From the NCBI RefSeq assembly GCF_014349105.1, contig NZ_JACSJI010000002.1, forward strand, positions 124,001-188,000: 64,000 nt of DNA, read 5' to 3'. Shown piece by piece: positions 47,387-59,599 of this stretch. The notes below the pieces were generated by a model. It did no database searches. It worked only from the letters and a program-made list of their open reading frames with translations, and had not been told where the DNA came from. Source of the stretch: Caulobacter sp. 17J80-11 (lineage in GTDB: Bacteria > Pseudomonadota > Alphaproteobacteria > Caulobacterales > Caulobacteraceae). Within the stretch, counting starts at the first letter, position 1; every line of letters starts with the position of its first letter. The translations under genes and the position numbers were made by a program.

Positions 47387-48601
47387 ATGCTTGAGTCCGC
47401 GGCGACCTTGGTCGTCTCCTTCGTCCTCGTCCTGACTTTGATCGTGACCGTACACGAGCTCGGCCACTTTTGGGTCGCGCGCGCGTTCGGGGTCAAAATC
47501 GACAGCTTTTCAATCGGTTTCGGCCGCGCCTTGGCGCGGTTTCGCGACCGCTCCGGGGTCGAATGGCGGATCGGCTGGCTGCCGCTGGGCGGCTACGTCA
47601 AGTTTGCGGGCGACGTGAACGCCGCCAGCGTGCCGGACGCCGAAGACCTCGCTGCGCTGAAGCAGGAGATCGAGGCGGAGGAGGGGCCCGGCGCATGGAA
47701 GAACTACTTCCATTTCAAGCCGTTGTGGCAGCGAGCGCTGGTGGTCGTCGCAGGTCCGGTCTCTAACTTCCTGTTGGCGATCGTGATTTTCGCGTCCCTG
47801 GCCCTCGCGTTCGGCCAGCAGCAGGTGCTGCGCCCGGTCGTGGACGAGGTCACGGCCGGCTCCGCGGCCGCCAAGGCGGGCTTCCTGCCGGGCGATCTGA
47901 TCCGTAAGGTCAACGGCCGAAGCATCGACGATTACAGGGATTTGCAGGTCCAGATCCTGCTGCGCCGGGGCGAAACGGTGCGCTTCGACGTCGAGCGGGC
48001 CGGGCGGCCCCTGACCCTGCGCGCGGTCCTGGGCGAAACCCACACCGTCGATCCGGTGACCGGCGCCAAGACCGCCGGCGGCCTGCTCGGCGTGCAGGTC
48101 CGGGTCACGCCGGAGAACCTGCGCACGGTGCGCTTCAACCCGCTGACAGCGCTTCAGGCCGGTGTGAAGCAGACGTTCGAAATCCTGGACACCACCTTGG
48201 TTTACCTCAGCCGGGTGGTGACCGGGCGGGAGTCGGCCGACCAGCTGGGCGGGCCGCTGGCGATCGCGCGCACCTCCGGCCACATCGCCGGCGAAGCCGC
48301 GGCCGCCTCGCCGGATCTGCTGTCCAAGATCGGGAACGTGGGCGCCAGTCTCCTGAACTTGGCAGGCTTCCTGTCGGTCGGCATCGGCTTCATGAACCTC
48401 CTACCTGTGCCGGTTCTGGACGGCGGGCACTTGCTGTTCTACGGCTATGAAGCTGTGGCGCGACGACCGCTGGACGAACGAATCCAGGCGGCGGGCTACC
48501 GTCTCGGTCTTGCTTTGCTGTTAGGATTGATGTTGTTCGTCACCTGGAACGATCTGAAGAAACTGCCCCTGTTTCAACAAATCGGCGGGCTCCTGTCGTG
48601 A
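47387..48601 (+). CDS. rseP: RIP metalloprotease RseP (site-2 protease; MmpA in Caulobacter)
   Basis: This 404-residue intramembrane zinc protease cuts membrane-bound regulators in envelope-stress or polarity signalling; its Caulobacter homologue MmpA removes the PodJ membrane anchor. The active site HELGH is at residues 23-27 of the first helix and the third ligand region is LLPVPVLDGGHLLFYG near the end. One PDZ domain lies between (GSAAAKAGFLPGDLIRKVNG), against two in the E. coli protein. It is placed between dxr and bamA, the usual order. Confidence 0.95.
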   Translation: MLESAATLVVSFVLVLTLIVTVHELGHFWVARAFGVKIDSFSIGFGRALARFRDRSGVEWRIGWLPLGGYVKFAGDVNAASVPDAEDLAALKQEIEAEEGPGAWKNYFHFKPLWQRALVVVAGPVSNFLLAIVIFASLALAFGQQQVLRPVVDEVTAGSAAAKAGFLPGDLIRKVNGRSIDDYRDLQVQILLRRGETVRFDVERAGRPLTLRAVLGETHTVDPVTGAKTAGGLLGVQVRVTPENLRTVRFNPLTALQAGVKQTFEILDTTLVYLSRVVTGRESADQLGGPLAIARTSGHIAGEAAAASPDLLSKIGNVGASLLNLAGFLSVGIGFMNLLPVPVLDGGHLLFYGYEAVARRPLDERIQAAGYRLGLALLLGLMLFVTWNDLKKLPLFQQIGGLLS

Positions 48602-51006
48602 GCCGCCGTCGCCCGATGGTCGAAACCATGTCCGACAAGCCGATTCGAAACAGTTGCCTCGTCCTCGCGTCTGGCTTGGCCATTCTCGCGGCCTCGCCGG
48701 CGATGGCGCAGGACCAGCTGCAGGGGCAGCCGGCCAATCCCGAACCCGCTCCGGCCCCCGCGCCGGAGAGCGGCGTGGTCGCGCGCATCGTCGTGCAGGG
48801 CAACGAGCGGATCGATCAGCAGACCATCCTGTCGTACCTGCCCATCCAGCCGGGCGACACGGTCGACGCCGCGCGCATCGACCTCGCGGTTAAAACTCTT
48901 TTCCGCACCGACTTGTTCGCCGACGTCGAAATTGGCCTGCAGGGCTCCGACCTGATGGTGCGGGTGGTCGAAAACCCGATCATCAACCAGGTCGTGTTCG
49001 AGGGGAACGAGAGCCTCGCCGAAGACAAGATGCGCGACGAGGTCGGCGTGCGCCCGCGCGGCATCTTCACCCGTTCGCGCGTCCAGCAGGACGTCCAGCG
49101 CATCGTCGAGCTGTATCGCCGTTCGGGCCGCATCTCGGCCACGGTGACGCCGAAGATCGTCGAGCTGCCGCAGAAGCGCGTCGATCTGATCTTCGAGATC
49201 GACGAAGGCCCGAAGACCGGCGTCCGCCGGATCAACTTCCTGGGCAATAAAGCCTTCTCAGACAACGACCTGCGCGACGTTCTGGTCACCAAGGAATCGC
49301 AGTGGTGGCGGGTGTTGTCGTCCAACACCAACTACGACCCGGACCGTCTCGAATACGACCGCGAGCAGCTGCGTAAGTTCTATACGAACCGCGGCTTCTA
49401 CGATTTCCGCGTGGTCTCGGGCGTGGCCGAGCTGTCCCCGGACCGCAAGGACTTCGCCATCACCGTCACGGTGGACGAGGGTCCGAAGTACACCTTCGGC
49501 AACCTGAAGGTCGAAACCGAGAACCAGAAGCTCGAGCCGGAATTCCTCCAGGCGCTGCTGCCGATCAAGTCGGGCCAGCTGTACGAGAGCGACAAGATCG
49601 AGGACGCGGTCGACGCCCTGACCTATGCGGCGGGTTCGGCCGGCTTCGCCTTCGTCGACGTCCGCCCGCGCTACCAGCCGAACCGCGAGAAGCAGACCGT
49701 CGACGTCACCTTCCAGGTGCGCGAAGGCCCGCGCGTCTACGTCGAGCGCATCGACATCGTCGGCAACACCCGCACCATCGACCCGGTCATCCGCCGCGAG
49801 ATGCAGCTGGTCGAGGGCGACGCCTACAACAAGATCCTGCTGGAGCGCTCGCGCAACGAGATCCGTCGTCTCGGCTTCTTCAAAGACGTGAAGATCGACG
49901 AGCAACCCGGCAGCGCGCCTGACAAAACCGTCATCCAGGTGCAGGTCGAGGAGCAACCGACCGGCGAACTGTCGTTCGGCGCTGGCTTCAGCTCGGTCGA
50001 CCAGTTCATCTTCGACCTCGGCGTCACCGAGCGGAACTTCCGCGGCCGCGGCCAGAACCTGCGCGCCCGACTGTCGCTGGGCTCGCTGCGCCAGACCCTG
50101 GACTTCGCCTTCACCGAGCCGAAGTTCCTGGGCCGCGACCTGCGCGCGGGCGTGGACCTGTACGCCTACCGCTACGACTTCGGCGACCAGGCTTCGTTCG
50201 ACACCAAGACCGCCGGCATGGGCCTGCGTCTCGGCTTCCCGATCAACAGCTACACCTACCTCGCCACGCGCTATAACCTGCGCAACGACGAGATCGTGGT
50301 CGACGACTCGCTCTGCACCGCCGCCAGCTCGTCCTCGAGCCTCTGCCAGCAGCGGGGCACCTTCCTGACCTCGCTGGTCGGCTACACGCTCAGCGTCGAC
50401 CGCCGCAACGATCCGATCGCGCCGACCCGCGGCTGGTACGCCAACCTGCGCCAGGACCTCGCCGGCATCGGCGGCGACGTGAACTACCTCAAGTCCGAGG
50501 TCGAAGGCGGGATGTTCTACGGCATCCGCCCGAAGTGGGTGGTCAGCGCCCTGGGCTCGGCCGGCTACATCAGCGGCTGGTCCGGCGACAACATCCGGAT
50601 CAACGACCGCTTCTTCAAGGGCGGCAACAGCTTCCGCGGCTTCGAGACCGCCGGCATCGGTCCGCGCGACACCTCCACGACCGACGCGCTCGGCGGCGAT
50701 CTCTACGCCATCGGCACGCTGGAAATGGCCTTCCCGCTGCCGCTGCCGGAAGAGTACGGCATCAGCGCCGGCCTGTTCACCGAGTTCGGCACCCTGGGCA
50801 TGCTGGACGACGTCTACAAGCTGAATGCGAATGGGACGCCCAACCCCTTCATCCGCGACGATTTGAGCCTGCGCGCTTCTGCCGGCCTGACCATTCGCTG
50901 GAAGTCGCCTATGGGTCCCATACAGTTCGACTTGAGCCAGATCCTGGCCCGGGAAGACTACGACAAGACGGAAACGTTCAGGTTCTCAACCTCCACGAGG
51001 TTCTAA
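48598..51006 (+). CDS. bamA: outer membrane protein assembly factor BamA
   Basis: BamA (up to 802 residues) is the essential barrel that inserts other beta-barrel proteins into the outer membrane. A signal peptide ends at ASPAMAQ, followed by a short Pro/Glu linker, five POTRA domains (about residues 60-430) and a 16-strand barrel. The ending ETFRFSTSTRF has the aromatic last residue of the barrel signal. The start may be the GTG at 48598 (overlapping the rseP stop) or the ATG at 48616 or 48628; all keep the signal peptide. Confidence 0.96.
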   Translation: MSRRRPMVETMSDKPIRNSCLVLASGLAILAASPAMAQDQLQGQPANPEPAPAPAPESGVVARIVVQGNERIDQQTILSYLPIQPGDTVDAARIDLAVKTLFRTDLFADVEIGLQGSDLMVRVVENPIINQVVFEGNESLAEDKMRDEVGVRPRGIFTRSRVQQDVQRIVELYRRSGRISATVTPKIVELPQKRVDLIFEIDEGPKTGVRRINFLGNKAFSDNDLRDVLVTKESQWWRVLSSNTNYDPDRLEYDREQLRKFYTNRGFYDFRVVSGVAELSPDRKDFAITVTVDEGPKYTFGNLKVETENQKLEPEFLQALLPIKSGQLYESDKIEDAVDALTYAAGSAGFAFVDVRPRYQPNREKQTVDVTFQVREGPRVYVERIDIVGNTRTIDPVIRREMQLVEGDAYNKILLERSRNEIRRLGFFKDVKIDEQPGSAPDKTVIQVQVEEQPTGELSFGAGFSSVDQFIFDLGVTERNFRGRGQNLRARLSLGSLRQTLDFAFTEPKFLGRDLRAGVDLYAYRYDFGDQASFDTKTAGMGLRLGFPINSYTYLATRYNLRNDEIVVDDSLCTAASSSSSLCQQRGTFLTSLVGYTLSVDRRNDPIAPTRGWYANLRQDLAGIGGDVNYLKSEVEGGMFYGIRPKWVVSALGSAGYISGWSGDNIRINDRFFKGGNSFRGFETAGIGPRDTSTTDALGGDLYAIGTLEMAFPLPLPEEYGISAGLFTEFGTLGMLDDVYKLNANGTPNPFIRDDLSLRASAGLTIRWKSPMGPIQFDLSQILAREDYDKTETFRFSTSTRF

Positions 51007-51010
51007 TCCC

Positions 51011-51664
51011 ATGACGCTCAAGTTCCTCAGCGCCGCTGGCGCCCTCACCGTCCTGGCGCTGGCGTCCGGCGCTTCGGCCCAGACCGCTCCGGCGGCGGCG
51101 CCGGCCGTCTCCGGCGGCCCGGCCCTCCCGGGCGTGTGCGTCTATTCGGGCATTCGCACCATCGCGACGTCGGCGGCCGGCAAGGCGGTCGAGACGCGGA
51201 TGAACCAGCTGGAGCAGGCGGTCGAGGCCGACCTGAAGTCCCAGGCCACCGCGCTGGACACCGAAGCCAAGGCGCTTCAGGCCCAGCAGGCCACCCAGGC
51301 CAACGACCCGGCCTTCCAGCAGCGCGTCTTCAGCTTCAACCAGAAGAAGGCGCAGTTCGAACGCAAGTTGCAGATCCGCAACAAGGAGCTCGAGGTCACG
51401 AAGGCCAAGGCGGTGGAGCGGATCGCCAAGGAAGCCCAGCCGCTGGTGCAGCAGGCCTACACCGAGCGTAACTGCAGCCTGATGATCGACCGCAGCGCGG
51501 TGCTGGCCGGCAACGCCCAGATGGACGTGACCGACCTGGTCATCTCCAAGCTGAACGCCAAGCTGCCGCCGTTCTCGTTCGAGCGTGAGAACCTGGAGCA
51601 GCAGCTGCAGCAGCAAGCCGCCGCCGCCGCCCCGAAGCCGGCCGCCCCGGCCGCTAAGAAGTAA
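51011..51664 (+). CDS. skp: OmpH/Skp family periplasmic chaperone
   Basis: This 217-residue protein has a signal peptide ending at GASAQ and a long charged helical region (residues about 60-150, rich in Gln, Lys and Glu) that forms the coiled-coil arms of Skp trimers holding unfolded outer-membrane proteins. The mature N-terminal part contains CVYSGIRTIATSAAGKAVETRM, and the end is Gln/Ala/Pro-rich. Its place directly after bamA is the standard one and supports the assignment, since Skp sequences vary widely. Confidence 0.88.
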   Translation: MTLKFLSAAGALTVLALASGASAQTAPAAAPAVSGGPALPGVCVYSGIRTIATSAAGKAVETRMNQLEQAVEADLKSQATALDTEAKALQAQQATQANDPAFQQRVFSFNQKKAQFERKLQIRNKELEVTKAKAVERIAKEAQPLVQQAYTERNCSLMIDRSAVLAGNAQMDVTDLVISKLNAKLPPFSFERENLEQQLQQQAAAAAPKPAAPAAKK

Positions 51665-51685
51665 TCCATCCGACTGGGAGGTCGG

Positions 51686-52702
51686 ATGCCCGATCCTCGC
51701 TTTTTCGAGAACACGGGCCCGATCTCCCTTTCGGACCTGGCTGACGCCGCCGGCGCCCGCTTCGATGCGGTGCGCGCGGCCGGCGTCGAGATCGCTCTGG
51801 CCGCTCCGCTCGTCCGCGCCGACGGGCGGAGCGTTTCGTTTTTCGCCGACCGTCGCTACCTGGACGACCTCGTCGCCACCAAGGCGGCGGCGGTGTTCGT
51901 TCCGGAAGCCTTCGCCGAGCGCGTGCCCGAGGGCTGCGTCGCCCTGGTGACGCGCGAGCCGCAGGCCGCCTGGGCGCGCGTGGCCGCCCGCCTGCATCCG
52001 GCCCGCCGGCCGGGCGCCGGCCCCGCCGTGCATCCGACCGCCGAGATCGGCGAGGGCGTCGTGCTGGCGCCCGGCGCCGTGGTCGGCGAGGGGGCCGCGA
52101 TCGGCGCGGGCTCCTATGTCGGCCCCAACGCCGTGGTCGGCCCAGGCGTCCAGGTCGGGCGTGACTGCGTGATCGGCCCCAACGCTTCAGTCGGCTTCGC
52201 CCTGATCGGCGACCGCGTGCGCCTCGCCGCCGGCGTGGTGATCGGCGAGGCCGGGTTCGGCGTGGCCGGTTCGGGCGCGGGCGCGGTCGACGTGCCCCAG
52301 CTGGGCCGGGTGGTGCTCCAGGACGGGGTCAGCATCGGCGCCAACTCCTGCATCGACCGCGGCGCCTTCGACGACACCGTGGTCGGCGAGAACACCAAGA
52401 TCGACAACCTGGTCCAGGTCGCCCACAACGTGGTGCTGGGCCGCAGCTGCGTGTTGGCCGCCCACACCGGCATCTCCGGCTCCGCCAAGATCGGCGACGG
52501 GGTCATGTTCGGCGGCCGGGCCGGCCTGGCCGACCACGTGACCATCGGCGCCGGGGCCCGCGTCGCGGCCGGCGGCGGGGTCATGAAGGACATCCCCGCA
52601 GGCGAGACCTGGGGCGGATATCCCGCCAAACCCATCCGACAGTTCTTGCGCGAAGCCGCCTGGATCGCCAAACAGTCCCGCGTCCGCGACGGGGGCGAGT
52701 GA
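51686..52702 (+). CDS. lpxD: UDP-3-O-(3-hydroxyacyl)glucosamine N-acyltransferase
   Basis: LpxD (338 residues) adds the second acyl chain in lipid A synthesis. An N-terminal uridine-binding domain (to about residue 110) precedes a left-handed beta-helix of hexapeptide repeats, with the catalytic histidine in [10 protein letters not shown]. The C-terminal helical tail is present ([16 protein letters not shown]). It opens the lpxD-fabZ-lpxA-lpxI-lpxB run. Confidence 0.96.
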   Translation: MPDPRFFENTGPISLSDLADAAGARFDAVRAAGVEIALAAPLVRADGRSVSFFADRRYLDDLVATKAAAVFVPEAFAERVPEGCVALVTREPQAAWARVAARLHPARRPGAGPAVHPTAEIGEGVVLAPGAVVGEGAAIGAGSYVGPNAVVGPGVQVGRDCVIGPNASVGFALIGDRVRLAAGVVIGEAGFGVAGSGAGAVDVPQLGRVVLQDGVSIGANSCIDRGAFDDTVVGENTKIDNLVQVAHNVVLGRSCVLAAHTGISGSAKIGDGVMFGGRAGLADHVTIGAGARVAAGGGVMKDIPAGETWGGYPAKPIRQFLREAAWIAKQSRVRDGGE

Positions 52703-52707
52703 GTTAA

Positions 52708-53178
52708 ATGACTGTGCAGACTGAAACCGCAGGAACGTCCATCGATTACGCGGAGGTCCTCAAGCGGCTGCCGCACCGCTATCCGTTCCTGCTGATCGAC
52801 CGTGCGGAGGAGTACATCCCGAACACGTCGATCGTCGGCATCAAGAACGTCACCGCCAACGAGCCGTTTTTCCAGGGGCACTTCCCCGAGAACCCGGTCA
52901 TGCCCGGCGTGCTGATCGTCGAGGCCCTGGGCCAGAGCGGCGGCCTGCTGATGTCGAAGACGCTGAACGCCGACGTCACCGGCAAGACCATCTTCTTCAT
53001 GGGCATCGACGGCGCGCGCTTCCGCCGCCCGGTGCGCCCGGGCGACACCCTGCGCATGCCGGTGACGGTGCTGCGTCACCGCGGCGACGTTTTCAAGTTC
53101 AAGGGCGAGGCCTACGTGAACGGCGAGATCGCCGCCGAGGCCGAGTTCGCCGCCATGGTGGTCGAGACCCAGAAATGA
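52708..53178 (+). CDS. fabZ: 3-hydroxyacyl-ACP dehydratase FabZ
   Basis: FabZ (156 residues) removes water from 3-hydroxyacyl-ACP in fatty acid elongation and so competes with LpxA for the same substrate. The hot-dog fold catalytic pair is His58 ([13 protein letters not shown]) and Glu72 (IVEALGQ). The start [10 protein letters not shown] is longer than in E. coli but typical of alphaproteobacteria. It overlaps lpxA by four bases (ATGA), tying the two competing activities together. Confidence 0.97.
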   Translation: MTVQTETAGTSIDYAEVLKRLPHRYPFLLIDRAEEYIPNTSIVGIKNVTANEPFFQGHFPENPVMPGVLIVEALGQSGGLLMSKTLNADVTGKTIFFMGIDGARFRRPVRPGDTLRMPVTVLRHRGDVFKFKGEAYVNGEIAAEAEFAAMVVETQK

Positions 53179-53963
53179 CCCGCGTCCATCCCAGCGCCCT
53201 GGTCCACGAGAACGCCCGCCTGGGCGCCGACGTGGAGATCGGCCCGTTCTGCATCGTCGGGCCGCAGGTCACCCTGCACGACGGCGTGCGGCTGCTGTCG
53301 CACGTGGTGGTCGAGGGCGCGACGGAGATCGGCGAAGGCACGGTCGTCCATCCGTTCGCCTGCCTGGGCGGCTCGCCCCAGCACCTGGCCCACCGCGGCG
53401 AGGACACCCGCCTCATCCTGGGCGCCCGCAACATCGTGCGCGAGCACGTGACCATGCACACCGGCACGGTCATGGGCGGCGGCGTCACCCGCGTCGGCGA
53501 CGACGGCCTGTTCATGGTCGGCTCGCACGTCGCCCACGACTGCACGGTCGGCAACAAGGTGGTTATGGCCAACAACGCCACCCTGGGCGGCCACGTGCAC
53601 GTCGACGACTTCGTGTTCATGGGCGGCCTGTGCGCGGTTCACCAGCACAGCCGCATCGGCCGTTACTCCTTCGTGGGCGGCATGGCGACGGTGACCAAGG
53701 ACGTCATCCCGTTCGGCTCGGTGTGGGGCAACCACGCCCACCTGGAAGGCCTGAACCTGGTCGGCCTGAAGCGCCGCGGCTTCTCGCGCGAGGCGATCAA
53801 CAACCTGCGCTCGGCCTATCGGCTGATGTTCGCCCCGGAAGGCACCTTCCAGGAGCGCCTGGACGACGTCGCGCGCGTCTTCGCCGGCTCGCCCGAGGTG
53901 ATGGAGATCGTCGACTTCATCCGCGCCGAGGCCAACCGGCCGCTCTGCCTGCCGTCCGACTGA
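53175..53963 (+). CDS. lpxA: acyl-ACP--UDP-N-acetylglucosamine O-acyltransferase
   Basis: LpxA (262 residues) performs the first acylation of lipid A synthesis. It is a trimeric left-handed beta-helix with hexapeptide repeats from the N-terminus, the catalytic histidine in the VAHDC or AVHQHSRIG region, and the C-terminal helical domain starting [16 protein letters not shown]. It lies between fabZ and lpxI. Confidence 0.96.
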   Translation: MTRVHPSALVHENARLGADVEIGPFCIVGPQVTLHDGVRLLSHVVVEGATEIGEGTVVHPFACLGGSPQHLAHRGEDTRLILGARNIVREHVTMHTGTVMGGGVTRVGDDGLFMVGSHVAHDCTVGNKVVMANNATLGGHVHVDDFVFMGGLCAVHQHSRIGRYSFVGGMATVTKDVIPFGSVWGNHAHLEGLNLVGLKRRGFSREAINNLRSAYRLMFAPEGTFQERLDDVARVFAGSPEVMEIVDFIRAEANRPLCLPSD

Positions 53964-53968
53964 CGCGT

Positions 53969-54817
53969 ATGCAGAAGCTCGGCCTGCTCGCCGGCGGCGG
54001 TGACCTGCCTCACGCGATCGCCGCCTGGTGCGAGCGGGCCAACCGCCCGCTGTTCGTCGTCCGCCTGAAGGGCTTCGCCTCGCCGGGGCTGGAACGCTAT
54101 CCGGGCGCGGAGATCGGCATCGCCGAATACGGCCGCTGCCTCGACGCCCTGAAGAAGGCCGGCTGCGAGGCGGTGTGCCTGGCCGGCATCGTCGCCCGGC
54201 CCGATTTTTCCGCCCTGAAGCCCGACCTGAAGGGCTTGGCCATCCTGCCGGGCGCCGTGGCCGCGGCCCGCAAGGGCGACGACGGCCTGCTGCGCTACCT
54301 GGTCGGCCAGTTCGAGAAGGAAGGCTTCCGGGTCGAGGGCGCCGACGAAGTCATGCTGGACCTGACGCTCGACGAAGGCGCGCTGGGCGCGCTGCAGCCG
54401 CCGCCGGAGGCGCTGGGCGACGTCGCCCGGGCCCTGGAGGTGGCGCGCGCCATCGGCCGTCTGGACGTGGGCCAGGGGGCCGTGGTGGCCGACGGCCTCG
54501 TGCTGGCGGTCGAGGCTCAGGAGGGCACCGACGCCATGCTGCGCCGGGTAGCCGAGCTGCCGGCCGAGATCCGCGGCGCGCCCGACGCCCGCCAGGGCGT
54601 CCTGGCCAAGGCGCCCAAGCCGATCCAGGAGCGCCGCGTCGACCTGCCGACCATCGGTCCGCGCACGGTCGAGAACGCCGCCGCCGCCGGTCTGGCCGGG
54701 ATCGTCGGCGAGGCCGGCTCGCTGATCGTGCTGGACCGCGAGGCGGTGATCGAAACGGCCGACCGCCTGGGCCTGTTCGTCTGGGGCGTGAAGTCTTCCG
54801 CCGAAGCTGCTGAATGA
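53969..54817 (+). CDS. lpxI: UDP-2,3-diacylglucosamine diphosphatase LpxI
   Basis: This 282-residue protein (formerly DUF1009) hydrolyses UDP-2,3-diacylglucosamine to lipid X and replaces LpxH, which is absent from the locus. Marks include the N-terminal LGLLAGGGDLPHAIA, FEKEGFRVEGADEVM, and the C-terminal APKPIQERRVDLPTIGPRTV with the acidic residues of the family. The enzyme was characterised in Caulobacter. I chose the ATG at 53969, five bases after lpxA; the open frame upstream is a shadow of lpxA. It overlaps lpxB by four bases. Confidence 0.94.
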   Translation: MQKLGLLAGGGDLPHAIAAWCERANRPLFVVRLKGFASPGLERYPGAEIGIAEYGRCLDALKKAGCEAVCLAGIVARPDFSALKPDLKGLAILPGAVAAARKGDDGLLRYLVGQFEKEGFRVEGADEVMLDLTLDEGALGALQPPPEALGDVARALEVARAIGRLDVGQGAVVADGLVLAVEAQEGTDAMLRRVAELPAEIRGAPDARQGVLAKAPKPIQERRVDLPTIGPRTVENAAAAGLAGIVGEAGSLIVLDREAVIETADRLGLFVWGVKSSAEAAE

Positions 54818-55992
54818 AACCGCTCACCGTCATGCTGGTGGCCGCAGAGGCCTCGGGCGATGCGCTCGGCGCCGGCCTCGCCCGCGCGCTGAAGGTCCGC
54901 CTCGGCGACAAGGTCCGCTTCGTCGGCGTGGGCGGCTCGCGCATGGCCGCCGAGGGCGTCGAGAGCCCGTTCGACATCGCCGACCTGTCCATCCTGGGCT
55001 GGGTCGAGGGCATCAAGGCCTACGGTCGCGTGAAGCGCCGGGTCGAGGACGCCGCCGCCCTGGCGCGCCGCGAGAAGCCGGACGTGGCCGTGCTGATCGA
55101 CAGCTGGGGCTACACCCTGCGCGTCGCCAAGGCGCTCCGCCGCGACTTCCCGGCCATGCCGCTGGTCAAGTACGTCGGGCCGCAGGTCTGGGCCTCGCGT
55201 CCCGGCCGGGCCAAGACCCTGGCGGCGGCCGTCGACCACCTGCTGGCCATCCACGTGTTCGACGCGCCCTGGTTCGAGCGCGAGGGGCTGAAGACCACCT
55301 TCGTCGGCAACAACGCCCTGCACACCGACTTCTCCCAGGCCGACGGCGAACGCTTCCGCCGCGAGATCGGTGCGGGACCCGACGACCAGATCCTGCTGGT
55401 CCTGCCCGGCAGCCGTCCGTCCGAAGTCACGCGCATGACCCCGCCGTTCGAGGAGGCGGTGGCCCTGCTCAAGCGCGACCGGCCGAACCTGCAGGTCGCC
55501 GTGGTGGTCGCCGACACCGTCGCCGAAGCGGTGAAGGGACGGGTGGCCGGCTGGCCCTTCCGCGCCCACCTGGTCGAAGGCGAGGCCGCCAAGCGCGACG
55601 CCATGAAGGCCGCCACCGTGGCCCTGGCCTGCAGCGGCACGGTCTCCATCGAGCTGGCCCTGGCCGGCGCGCCGATGGTCATTGCCTATCGATTGGACAA
55701 GCTCACCTACGCGCTGGCCAAGCGCATCGTGAAGACGACGTGGGTGACCCTGTTCAACATCGCCGCCCGTGACTTCGTCGCCCCGGAGCTGATCCAGGAC
55801 GAGGCCACCGGGCCGAAGCTGGCCGCCGCCGTGGCCGAGCGGCTGGACGACCCGGCGCTGCGCGAGACCCAGGTGGCCCGCCAGTACGCCGCGCTGGACC
55901 TGATGGGCCGCAACGGTCCTGATCCCTCGGAGGCGGCCGCCGACGCGGTGCTGGGCGTGCTGGCCGAACGCAAGCTGCTGCCCGCGGCCTGA
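54814..55992 (+). CDS. lpxB: lipid-A-disaccharide synthase
   Basis: LpxB (392 residues) joins lipid X to UDP-diacylglucosamine to give the lipid A disaccharide. It is a GT19 glycosyltransferase with VAAEASGDALGAGLARAL at the start, YVGPQVWASRPGR in the middle and VLPGSRPSEV at the start of the second domain, then CSGTVSIELALAGAPMV for donor binding. It ends the lipid A run and faces a convergent GST gene seven bases away. Confidence 0.96.
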   Translation: MKPLTVMLVAAEASGDALGAGLARALKVRLGDKVRFVGVGGSRMAAEGVESPFDIADLSILGWVEGIKAYGRVKRRVEDAAALARREKPDVAVLIDSWGYTLRVAKALRRDFPAMPLVKYVGPQVWASRPGRAKTLAAAVDHLLAIHVFDAPWFEREGLKTTFVGNNALHTDFSQADGERFRREIGAGPDDQILLVLPGSRPSEVTRMTPPFEEAVALLKRDRPNLQVAVVVADTVAEAVKGRVAGWPFRAHLVEGEAAKRDAMKAATVALACSGTVSIELALAGAPMVIAYRLDKLTYALAKRIVKTTWVTLFNIAARDFVAPELIQDEATGPKLAAAVAERLDDPALRETQVARQYAALDLMGRNGPDPSEAAADAVLGVLAERKLLPAA

Positions 55993-55999
55993 GGGCCGC

Positions 56000-56638
<639 letters not shown>

Positions 56639-56762
56639 GCGGGATCTCCCTTTCGTCGACACGCCGCAACATGCCTCTGTCGACGCTGGCGGCGCCAGAA
56701 CGAAAACGCCGCCCGCGGCGGGAGCCGGGGCGGCGTGATCGTTCAGCGATGTCGGGCGCTTA

Positions 56763-58064
<1,302 letters not shown>

Positions 58065-58134
58065 CTCGATCCGCTTTCTGGGTACGCGAGGGGCGGGGAG
58101 GAGCCGCCGCGGAGTTGGGCTGGGTTATAGCGCC

Positions 58135-59547
58135 TTAGCTGTCGGGGGAAAGCGCGTCGTCGAGTCGGCCGAGACTTTCGTCGCGACCGAGCGCCGCCAG
58201 GGTCTTGGCGATATCGGGAGCGGGCGCGCCGGCGGCAAGCACAGCGCGCATGGCCGGGCCGATCTTTCCGAAGCCGACGCCCTCGTCCTCGGCGAAGGCT
58301 TTCAGTTCGCTTTCAAGGGCGAAGACGTCCCAGCTCTCGAACAGGGCGAGGCGCTCACGCAAGCGTGACAGGCGCTGGACGGTTTCCTCGTTCAGCTGGC
58401 CGCGCGACTTCTCGTCCAGCTGCAGCGGCCGGCGCTTCAGCACGAAGGCGGTCTGGTCGGCGAGCTCCAACACGGTCTTGGCGCGGTCCTTCACGAACGG
58501 CATGGCGGCGGCCAGCCGGGCCTCGTCGCCGGCCTCCAGCGCCAGGCCGCGCTGGACGTGGACGTCCAGGGTCTGCTTGGCGAGACGGTCGTCCTCGGCC
58601 AGGCGCAGCCAGTGGGCGTTGATGTGGGCCAGCTTGTCGAAGTCCAGCCGCGCCGGGGCGCGGCCGACGTTTGCGACGTCGAACCACTCGATCGCCTGCT
58701 CGTCTCCGAAGATCTCGGCGTCGCCGTGGCCCCAGCCCAGGCGGGCCAGGTAGTTGCGCATGGCTTCCGGCAGGTAGCCCATGGCCGCGTAGTCGCCGAC
58801 CGCCTGGGCGCCGTGGCGCTTGGACAGCTTGGCGCCGTCCGGGCCGTGGATCAGCGGGATGTGGGCGAAGGCCGGCTTCTCCCAGCCGAACGCCTCGTAG
58901 ATCAGCGACTGGCGGGCGGCGTTGTTCAGGTGGTCGTCGCCGCGGATGATGTGGGTGACGCCCATGTCATGGTCGTCGACCACCACGGCCAGGTTGTAGG
59001 TCGGCGCGCCGTCCGAGCGCAGCAGCACCAGGTCGTCCAGCACCTCGTTCTTGAAGCGCACGTCGCCCTGGACCAGGTCGGCGACCACCGTCTCGCCCTC
59101 CAACGGTCCGCGGAAGCGGATCACGTGAGGCTGGGACTCCATCTCCGGCTCGTGCGGCCGGTCACGCCAGGGCGAGCGCAGGGCGCGGCCCTCGGCGTGC
59201 GCCTTCTCGCGCTCTACCGCGGTCTCCTCCGGGCTCATCCAGCAGCGGTAGGCGCAGCCTTTCGCCAGCAGCTCGTAGACCGCCTCGCGGTGGCGTTCGA
59301 CGCGCGAGAACTGGAAGATCGGCGGCTCGTCGGAGAACAGCCCCAGCCACGACAGGCCCTCGAAGATCGCGTCGACGGCGGCCTGGGTGGAGCGCTCGCG
59401 GTCGGTGTCCTCGACCCGGATCAGGAACTTGCCGCCGCGCCCTTTCGCGTAAAGCCAGTTGAACAGGGCCGTACGGGCGCCGCCAATATGCAGATAGCCG
59501 GTGGGCGAGGGGGCGAAGCGGGTGACGACGGGGCGGGGATCGGTCAT
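58135..59547 (-). CDS. gltX: glutamate--tRNA ligase
   Basis: This 470-residue class I synthetase charges tRNA-Glu. The HIGH motif appears as YLHIGGARTAL (residues 19-23) and KMSKS as KLSKR at about residue 245. The RGDDHLNNAARQ segment and the C-terminal alpha-helical anticodon domain are intact. It is divergent from comEC with about 50 bases between the likely starts. Confidence 0.96.
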   Translation of the reverse strand: MTDPRPVVTRFAPSPTGYLHIGGARTALFNWLYAKGRGGKFLIRVEDTDRERSTQAAVDAIFEGLSWLGLFSDEPPIFQFSRVERHREAVYELLAKGCAYRCWMSPEETAVEREKAHAEGRALRSPWRDRPHEPEMESQPHVIRFRGPLEGETVVADLVQGDVRFKNEVLDDLVLLRSDGAPTYNLAVVVDDHDMGVTHIIRGDDHLNNAARQSLIYEAFGWEKPAFAHIPLIHGPDGAKLSKRHGAQAVGDYAAMGYLPEAMRNYLARLGWGHGDAEIFGDEQAIEWFDVANVGRAPARLDFDKLAHINAHWLRLAEDDRLAKQTLDVHVQRGLALEAGDEARLAAAMPFVKDRAKTVLELADQTAFVLKRRPLQLDEKSRGQLNEETVQRLSRLRERLALFESWDVFALESELKAFAEDEGVGFGKIGPAMRAVLAAGAPAPDIAKTLAALGRDESLGRLDDALSPDS

Positions 59548-59599
59548 CGGTCGCCTTGACGGGGGACAGGAAAACGAAAGCGCGGCTCTTATAGCGCGC

